Positions 55,681 through 64,000 of a stretch of DNA of 64,000 bases are shown one piece after another (position 1 is the stretch's first letter; each line of letters begins with the position of its first letter). Below the pieces are notes generated by a model. The model did no database searches and was not told where the DNA came from. It saw only the letters and a list, made by a program, of their open reading frames with translations. Both the position numbers and the translations under genes were made by a program. Source of the stretch: Epiperipatus broadwayi. Its lineage: Eukaryota > Onychophora > Udeonychophora > Euonychophora > Peripatidae. The stretch spans positions 62,001 through 126,000 of the forward strand of contig JAQFVV010013339.1 in assembly GCA_028023455.1 (NCBI GenBank), read 5' to 3'.

Positions 55681-58600
55681 TAATTAGTAGCCCACCGCTG
55701 GTGTGGTTTTTTAAAATCTTTATTCAACTTAATAGCCATCGCTGTGTTTTCCAAATATAATTTCTTTTTGACTTTCATTTATATATTTTTTAAAATTATT
55801 CTAACAGGCATACATTTATTTACACTCGCACGCACATATATAATTTATTATAATAAGCTCGAATGAAAAAGAGATTTATATTTTTTTAAACTTTAAATTA
55901 TTTATTTTTAGGAATACTAATTAAGGAAAACTTTACTTCCTTTTATAAAACTTTTAGTTTAACTTTAAGAAAAACCCCTTCCCACTTTTAATCAATTATT
56001 TTCCAACTTTTATTTCAAACTCTTTTACGAAAGATTTTTTTATTTTAATAATTTTTTTAGACAAAATTATTTTATATACATGTGCCAATTTGGGCTTGGC
56101 ACAATATATATATATAATTAAATGGTTTTGCTGACTGAATTCAAACACTAAAGTAAGCCTAATTTAATCCTAGGTAACCTGAAGCATCACTATTATTCTA
56201 AATGAAAAAAAAATGTCATGGATAAAATTTTTGTTGGAAATCAACATATAGTTATATATTTGTGTGTGCCTGAAAATGTAAAATCAAATTATTTATACAA
56301 AACTCTAAAAAAAAAAAAAGAAAAATTGTTTTCTCTTTACATTTATATATATATATATTTAAATCAGTTATGCAAATATTGTTAGTTTTAAATTTCCTAG
56401 AAATATTTATTTCAAGTATGCAAAATGTAGATATTTATATATACATATTTTATATAATACTTATATTATAGTGACTTGAGAAGAGAAAAATCTTGTAGAT
56501 ATTTATGTATACATATTTTATATAATAACTTGAGAAGAGAGAAATCTTGTCATGGAAACCTAAATTAGAAAGTTTTTTTTTTTCTCTAAGTAATTTTTAA
56601 AAAATTGTAAGTTGCTATTTTGTTCTATTTGAACATAGGAGAGTAGACAATAAACATAATAGAAATCTTTTAATTGACAGTTAAAATGCTTTATGTTTGA
56701 TATGATAAAGAAATGATGTAAGGTTTTTTTAAAAAAAATAGCTAGTGTGTCCAAATTGAGTGATACCAACAGTAGAAGAATAAATGTCTGTATATGTATA
56801 TTGTGCAAATGTGTGTTAAAATAAGTTTTTTTATTTTGAAATGGAAATAAGATTAATTTAATCATATATACACTGCAGACAGATTAAAATGTGCATTCAA
56901 AACATAATAAAACAATTTAATAACAGAATGGCTGTTTTATATTTATGCAGAAAAGAATGATTTATATGTGGGTTTGAGTATCCACTTATCTCTATGGCAA
57001 AGATGGATTACAAAAATATTGAGGTATATATGAATAAATTGATTATAATATTGAGAAGTACTGAGATTTGATGTTAAATAAGAAAATATTTGTGTTGACA
57101 CGTATACCACTGTTAAAAAAAGTTTTGGAGTTAAATCCTAAATATAATTGTCCCATGAATGGAGGTTTTTAGTATTAAGCTTTGTCAATAGATATCTAAA
57201 ACAGAAAAAAGTTAATGTTTGAAATAATTAAAATACAGGTTTCTTCAATCACTTGTCTTCAGATGACAGTTATGCTCACATCTCATAAATAGTGGGTCTA
57301 GTTAGTACATTAAAGTTTTCATGGTGAGGTAAGCTATGACTCCACATAACACACCCTAATTCAGAGATAGTATTAGAGGCAAAACCAATCATGTTTTTAC
57401 TAGAACATTCAGTATATAATTAGGTATTTAGTGAATTTTAATTTTCCAATAACAAGTTGGTGTTATTTATAATAATATTAATTAAATACAATTTTTTGTT
57501 GTTTATGAAAATCTTTAAATACAACATTTGGCAGAATTTATAATATTCGCATCAAAAAATCTAGTGTTAATAAAGGGAAAATTATCCTTACGTGATATTT
57601 CTCATTTTCAATAGTGCTCGATTTTGCAAACCAGATGTGCAACGATTTGAATTACCTTTTGTAATGTTATATACAGTTTTATAAAAAATGATCCATTTTT
57701 CATTTACTACATAATTCATATTACATTCATTATATTTAACTTTATCAACTATATATGCATTTAAAGCTTACAGTTCCAACTGTACAAGTCTTCATAAGAA
57801 GTACAAAATGTATAAAGGCATTATATATACTGAATTATAAGTGAATATTCTATATTAAACTATATAGTTATGCTCTTAGAATTAGGATTTACAATACCCT
57901 CACTTTTATTTTTGATAAACAATATAACAAGAGTGTGCATTTTTTTCTTACAACAAACATTCTGAATATTTTTTAATATAATATGTCTTACTTTGGTAAT
58001 ATTTATAATAGAACTTTGCTAGTTTAGAAAAATAAGCTATGAATCATTAGCAAATATCTACTTATTAAAGTCAGATGAATTTTACTTTGTGAATTTATTA
58101 CCATAAACAACAATAAAATATTGTTATCACTAAAATGCAATAAAAATACATTATAAATTTGATTATTCTATAAAATTTGAGTATATAAATTTATGTTCCC
58201 ACTCTTTCTAAAAAATTATCATAGATTATTAATACAATTTTAGTTACCACTATCATCTCTTTACATTACTAATCCGGTCTGGCCAGCAGCAATTTAATTT
58301 TAATTTTCACAATAACCAGCCTCTGAAATGAGTCCGATTATTAATTAACAAGGCTAAATTTTTTTGACAGCAGTCTTTTATTATGCCTATGTAAGCACAA
58401 GAATTATTATAAGTATCTATCTCTATGCAAAAATGTTTTTCAATATGAAGTAATTAAATTAAAATCTTTGATCTAAAGAATAAATAGATTGAATTAAAAT
58501 GAAAGAAGCCATTTTTGCTCTTGTATGCAAAAATCTACTTCATTGCTATGAAATGTTCAAATATATAATTACTTAAAAATGTATAACAATTAAGATATCT

Positions 58601-58776
58601 ATCTCTTTAATGCACTGCCGCATTCCACTTATAAAGTGTGCGGTCACAATATTAAAATACTATTAACATGCTTGTGATGGAGCAGAATAATGAATCTTTG
58701 CTAGAATAGGCAATATTTTAAAAACTGCAGTGAATTAAGCACATTTTTGATTATCTGAAGGTAAAAAAATTACACC
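55681..58776. other. AT-rich DNA downstream of the zinc-finger gene
   Basis: Contains a two-copy tandem repeat at about 56,427-56,549 (units about 68 and 55 bp, each with gtagatattta and cttgagaagag). A 101-codon minus stretch at 56,560-56,865 is Phe/Leu/Ile/His-rich with no domain. Confidence 0.4.
56427..56549. repeat. Imperfect tandem repeat, two units
   Basis: The second unit lacks about 14 bp (acttatattatagt) present in the first. Confidence 0.75.
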
Positions 58777-60372
58777 TCAAGATAGTAAAACAGTAAGGGT
58801 TACAACCTCCTGTTTAGTAAAATGATTATTTTCATGAGTTTCCCAATCACTTTTTACAACTGCTTTGTAATCACACAATCGACAAGTAAATACTTGATTA
58901 ATAATTAAAGACGTTTTAGCTGTATTTTTTAAGTTATTATAAAAAAGCACTTTGTTTGCATAGAAAGTGGAATTTACAAATTTATCTTTTATATGTATGC
59001 TGTCATGAATTTTAAAATTATCTTCACTCAAAGTTTCAAATGCACTTGAATTGCACTGAAAAGAATGTTCTAATGTCTGTGTTTTTAAATGATTTCTGTC
59101 AAAATTCTTGAAATTACATAATGTGCATTGAAAAATTCTTTGTCTTGTATGCATTCTTTTGCGATATCTCGCAATACTTTTATCTGACAAACTGGACATA
59201 TGTCTTTTTTCACGAGTCATTAAAGAACTTTTACTTGCAGACTTTACACTACACAAACTACATTGAAAAGGCATTTCTTTATGTGTTCTTTCATGCATTC
59301 TTAAACGACATTTTGATGCAGTTTTGAATGCACACAAACTACATTGAAAGGGCTTTTCTCCTGTATGTATTCTTTCATGAAGTGTTAAACGGCCCTTGTG
59401 TATACATTTGTATGCACAGAATCTACATTGAAAAGGTTTTTCTCCTGTATGTATTCTTTCATGCCTTCTTAAATTACTTTTCTCTGTAGTCTTAAAATGA
59501 CAAAAGTTACATTGAAACGGTTTTTCTCCAGTATGTGATCTTAAAATACTTTTACTTGCAGTCTTATGTTCACACAAACTACATTTATATGGGTTTTCTC
59601 CTGTATGTGTTCTTTCATGCCGTTTTAGCATCACCACATTCGCAGTTTTGAAAGTACACAAACTACATTGGAAAGGCATCTCTCTTGTATGTGTTTTTTC
59701 ATGTACTAATAAGCTATTTTTACATGCACTCTCCAATTCACAAAAACTACAATGAAATGGCTTTTCTCCTGTATGTATTCTTTCATGTAGTGTTAAATTA
59801 ACCTTTCGCACACATTTGTATGCACAGAAACAGCATTGGAAAGGCTTTTCTCCTGTATGTATTCGTTCATGTATTGTCAAATCACTCTTTTCTGCACATT
59901 TGTACGCACAAAAACTGCATTGGTAAGGCTTTTCTCCTGTATGTGTTCTCTCATGGACTCTTAAGCGATACTTTCTTGCAGTTTTGAATGTACACAAACT
60001 ACATTGGAAAGGCTTTTCTCCTGTATGTATTCTTTCATGTTCTGACAACTTACTTTTATTTGAAGTTTTATATTCACAGAAACTGCATCGAAAAGGTTTT
60101 TCTCCTGTATGTGATCTTTCATGTCGTCTTAACTGGCCTTTACCTGCAGTCTTATAATCACACAAACTACATCGAAATGGTTTTTCTCCTGTATGTGTTG
60201 TTACATGTAGTGCCAGACGGTAATCCTGTGTAGTTTTAAAGGTACACAAACTGCATTGATAAGGCTTTTCTCTTGTATGTATCATTTCATGTCTAGATAA
60301 ATTACTTTTCTTTGCAGTCTTATACTGACAAAAACCACATAGAAATGGCTTGCCCATTATCTGTTCATTCAT
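58777..60372 (-). CDS. Poly-C2H2 zinc-finger protein, single open reading frame
   Basis: 531 codons on the minus strand. Residues about 10-370 hold 13 consecutive C2H2 units (C-X2-C-X12-H-X3-H, TGEKPF linkers); finger 10 (about 261-284) lacks four residues including its first His. From about 370 to 490 fingers lose Cys or His (R, Q and S replacements). A final intact finger CRLCDYKA...WETHENNH at about 495-519 is followed by a hydrophobic tail shared with the 39-kb pseudogene. Proteins of this kind bind DNA in the nucleus, each finger reading about three bases; the target cannot be predicted by eye. No KRAB, BTB or ZAD domain is present. The first Met sits inside what was a finger linker, and decayed fingers continue upstream, so this is a shortened gene or an early pseudogene. 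The promoter is not identified. Confidence 0.7.
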   Translation of the reverse strand: MNEQIMGKPFLCGFCQYKTAKKSNLSRHEMIHTREKPYQCSLCTFKTTQDYRLALHVTTHTGEKPFRCSLCDYKTAGKGQLRRHERSHTGEKPFRCSFCEYKTSNKSKLSEHERIHTGEKPFQCSLCTFKTARKYRLRVHERTHTGEKPYQCSFCAYKCAEKSDLTIHERIHTGEKPFQCCFCAYKCVRKVNLTLHERIHTGEKPFHCSFCELESACKNSLLVHEKTHTREMPFQCSLCTFKTANVVMLKRHERTHTGENPYKCSLCEHKTASKSILRSHTGEKPFQCNFCHFKTTEKSNLRRHERIHTGEKPFQCRFCAYKCIHKGRLTLHERIHTGEKPFQCSLCAFKTASKCRLRMHERTHKEMPFQCSLCSVKSASKSSLMTREKRHMSSLSDKSIARYRKRMHTRQRIFQCTLCNFKNFDRNHLKTQTLEHSFQCNSSAFETLSEDNFKIHDSIHIKDKFVNSTFYANKVLFYNNLKNTAKTSLIINQVFTCRLCDYKAVVKSDWETHENNHFTKQEVVTLTVLLS

Positions 60373-60950
60373 GCAGTGTTAAACATTACAAATTACCTTG
60401 GAAGGGCTTTTGTTTTTTTCAGGCATTGATATAGTACTTTAGCTGCAGACATATTTACACAAACTACATTCAAAAGGTTTTCTGTAAATCTTTCATACAT
60501 TTTCAATTTTTTTGCAGCAGCAGCCCTATATTCACAGAAATTATAACGAAAAGATTATTCTCCGGTATGTGTACTTTCATGTACTCAGAAACTTTTCTTT
60601 GCAGTTCTATATTCAGACAAATTACATTGAAAAGGGTTTCTCCGTGGTTTTTTGTATTATAAAACTCCCCATTTCAGCAGTCCAATATTGACACAGTAAC
60701 TTGAAAAAAAGTTTTTTATTTATGTGTTCTTTCATGCAATCTTAAATTTTTCTTAGATAGTCTTAAGTTCACACCAACTACATTGAAGCGTTTCTTCTTC
60801 TCTGTTTTCTTTCATGTATTTTAAAACTACTTTTATCTGGAACTTCAAATCAGCACAAACTACATTCAAAAAATTTTCTTCTCTGTGTTTTTTCATGTTT
60901 AATTATAAATCCTTTACAAAAATTTGAATTCACACAAAGTGCAACAAATA
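60373..60950 (-). pseudogene. Decayed N-terminal fingers of the zinc-finger gene
   Basis: On the minus strand, finger-like pieces (PFECSLCKY-like; repeated cttctctgt...tttcatg strings, the antisense of HE-HTEEK) continue for about 580 bp upstream of the open frame with frameshifts and stops. The ancestral protein was therefore longer by about six to seven fingers. Confidence 0.65.
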
Positions 60951-63900
60951 ACTTTTTATAGTATAATAGCTTTTTCTATAATTTTAGTTTTTACCAAAGG
61001 TCATGTGGAAGTAGTTATTTGTCTTTGCTTTATACTTTTTTCTTTTATATGGCCTCTTTCACGATTTCTCAAGTTTGTCATTTCTATTGAGATTTCCCCT
61101 TCATAATCACAAAAATTAACAGATGAACAGATTTTCTATTTTTCCCATATTATATTTTCAGAAAAATAATAGTTTGTAATATCCCACTTAATGATAAAAT
61201 AACTAAAGTAACATTTTAAAAATTATATGTCATTAAATATTTTATTGAACAAATGTTATTAACCAGGAAAGTTATTTTCCATTATGATATTTTGTGAAAT
61301 TTTATGAAAGCACATTTATATAGTCATAAAATATCATTTTAAATATATGTTTAAACATGTTATAATCACTTGTCTTTATCTGACTGACAAAATTATAATA
61401 AACAGATATGACCACTTATTGGATTTCTTTAATTCAAAACAGCTTGACTTTCTTTTAGTAATTCTTAATTTCATAACATTTTTGTACAAATAAATGAGTT
61501 ATTTTTCAACATTTTGTCAAAAAATATTGTTTTCATTAGAAGTGTTACAATCAATCCTTGCATGAATATGAAGACTTGATTTATTCTATAATCAATAGCT
61601 TTAATTTTTCAATCATAGATTTTTTTACCAAATATTCTCCTTTTCCATGTCTTAGACCTAAACAAAATAGAAAAAAATTAATACTCTAACATGTCATAAA
61701 TGACAAATAAAGATAGTTTATTAAAGAAGCAGAAATTAATTTTCATTAGAACATTCTTAAAATAAGCAACTCATTTAAGCTTTTTATCAAATGATGCATT
61801 TAATATCTTTATTGATCCAAATGTATCATGTTTCCAGTTACTAACACCAGAAAAAATCCACATACTTGTTTGTTTTATATACATGTCAAGAATTATTATT
61901 TTGAACCAAATTATTTTTGCATTACATAAAGCCTAAGAAAAAATTACAAACAATCACATATATAAACTTATGAACTATAGATATGATAAATCGATCTAAC
62001 CATAACTTATAGAAAAACAACTCTGTATAAATATTCATATTGACAAGTCTGCATTTCTCAACTTGAGTTCCATATAAACTATCATTAATTTCAGGCCAAT
62101 TTCAGAAAAAAAAAATATTTATCTACAGAATATTGAGAGCAACAGAAAAAAATGCAAATGTCATTCCCATTCTATTTTGTGATTATCTTTTGAAAAACAT
62201 AGCTACAAAACTTCATAATATAAGTATAAAGACATACATATATAAACTATCTAAAGAATTTACATACAGCCTTTATTTTTCCAAAAATCTCTTTGTTATA
62301 CAGTAGTAATCATTCATTGGTTTTCATTAATAAAACTCAAAAATAGGTATGATAAACTTTAAATATACACATGTAGACAAACAAATTGAGCCACTATTTT
62401 TACACAAGTGAAAAAAATGATATTCTATAAATTACATACACAGTATGCTGAATTATACAAATGTAATATGTACAATTATTAGCTTCAGTTTAATTATTAA
62501 ATCAAATTCTCCATTTTTGTATAATTGATATTAATTGAATAAATATGAATCTGGCTAAAATATTTTTATTGGGTCCTTTTGTAAATAACAGTGATCAGAT
62601 TATTAATAACAAAAATGTAAAAAATGGACTCATAGCTGAAAGAAAAAAACGATTAATATTTAAAACAATAATGCTATTCTACTTTAAATGTGTATAAAAT
62701 TATAACATTAGCAATATATACAATTATTTAACTATTTTAATGGTATGACAAAAATATTTTCATATATGACAATAATATATGGAGATACAATTATATTATT
62801 ACATACTGTATTTTATAGCAATATTTGGTAAAAGGTGAAATATCTTGTAGTCACAGAATAAAATTTACTATTGCTTCTGTAATGTTATACATAAATTAAA
62901 AATGTTTTTTAATTTATTATGTTTGGAGAACATTATATAGTGGAATATTTTTGACCAACCCATAATCAGTCTATGACAACAAACAGTTTGAGAAACTTTA
63001 AATTAGTGAACAGAAAGTTCAAATAACAACTTCAAAAAACTCATTTAACAATGATTATTAATTCTACAATCATACTGCTTCAACACATCAAATAAATAAT
63101 GAAAACCATTACAATATCTATGCATGCCCGGTCTATTTCTGCCTTTTTCTCAAAAAGACCACATAACTTCCAATCACCTTCCTTTCCATTATAACTTTTT
63201 TCATTTTAAAACAGAATTCTTCACATAATTTTTTAATCTTAATCGTTTACTATTCAAAACCACACAGTCCAAAATAATATATTTAATATTTTTTATTTTG
63301 TGTTTATATGCTTTACATTTCCCATCTTTCACCATACCTTATGTATTAAGATATTTAATTAATTATCAAACAATGCATAGTTTTTATAAACAAAAAATAT
63401 TCAGGAAAAAGTTATCATCCAAAATAATAGTGCAAATAACCAATGGAAAACCTTTTGCTTAATTGCAGTGTTGTCTATTATTGTTCAACAAGTGTTTTGG
63501 TTTACATTTTGATAAGTAATATCGATTTTTGTCCACCAGAAAATCACTTAATAAAAAAATTTCCTAGATATACATATGTGTGTGCATACTTATTTATTAA
63601 TAACTGTATGATGACAACATATCATTTTTGTTTGGATGTATTACATTTTTAGAAAAAGTAGGTGATAAATATTTATCACAAAGAAAAAGCTAAAAAAAAA
63701 AATTCTATGAATATCCTTCAGAAATAAAGAATTTAAAGTTAAATGATGTTTTGTATTGAATGATCATTTTCAGTGATGGGCATGAAATGGTTTATATCTA
63801 ATAATATAAATTATACGTAAGCTGCAATGACTCACTTTTTGAAACATCTGTTAATTTCTTATAGAAGACCCTACTGCACATACCTAAAAATAAATATCTA

Positions 63901-64000
63901 TTTTTAGTATAATCTTTCATCTATAAAAGAAAACTTTCAATTCTTATCCCAACCAAAACTGTGAAATATAAGATTATAGTGACTAGAACAAATAATTCAA
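60951..64000. other. AT-rich DNA, nothing recognised
   Basis: No ORF, repeat or RNA that I can support. The open stretch at 63,443-63,652 (69 codons) has no domain and is probably chance. Confidence 0.4.

Overview
The window is AT-rich, eukaryotic DNA from an animal, most likely an invertebrate. The evidence is poly-C2H2 zinc-finger genes with TGEKPF linkers, an RTE-type LINE, a second two-ORF LINE with a CCHC knuckle, a hAT MITE, a Ty3/gypsy remnant and many small hammerhead-ribozyme retroelements. I cannot fix the phylum. There are no operons, no rRNA or tRNA genes I would call, and no CRISPR. Almost all recognisable coding sequence belongs to transposons. The best host-gene candidate is a 531-codon C2H2 zinc-finger ORF at 58.8-60.4 kb on the minus strand; a decayed relative lies at 39.0-40.7 kb on the plus strand.

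Layout: (1) 1-9.27 kb and 43.70-53.02 kb are reverse complements of each other (about 95% identical by eye in the part compared). Both carry the same tail-end RTE insertion with the same 12-bp target duplication, the same hammerhead-element cluster and the same LINE. The right arm begins exactly at a 500-N gap, so this is either a large inverted duplication or an alternative haplotype placed backwards in the scaffold. (2) 6.4-13.6 kb is a decayed LINE on the minus strand, split by a nested hammerhead retroelement at 9.9-10.9 kb. (3) 14-19 kb holds two inverted pairs of a short element combining a hammerhead-like core with a downstream segment that is tRNA-like in one pair, plus an endonuclease fragment interrupted by a solo LTR. 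(4) 21.4-22.2 kb is a MITE nested in an older inverted repeat. (5) 24-25.6 kb is gypsy pol debris; 27.2 and 36.2 kb hold long hairpins with hammerhead-like loops; 27.6-28.2 kb holds a third hammerhead retroelement subfamily. (6) 31.2-34.2 kb is an RTE element, open except for one in-frame stop. (7) 53-64 kb holds another inverted short-repeat cluster, an unclassified GC-richer block with a promoter-like site, and the zinc-finger gene.

The most interesting content is the set of small non-autonomous elements built around type-I hammerhead ribozyme folds. Three related subfamilies (units of about 375, 437 and 419 nt) repeat at intervals set by the predicted cleavage sites. Their helix sequences differ by compensating changes. 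One copy (10,700-10,741) keeps every core residue and all helices. A fourth, separate family puts a hammerhead-like core upstream of a tRNA-like segment. Four of these loci are head-to-head inverted concatemers, which suggests cDNA snap-back or template switching on circular or multimeric RNA. This is inferred from sequence and was not computed or tested.
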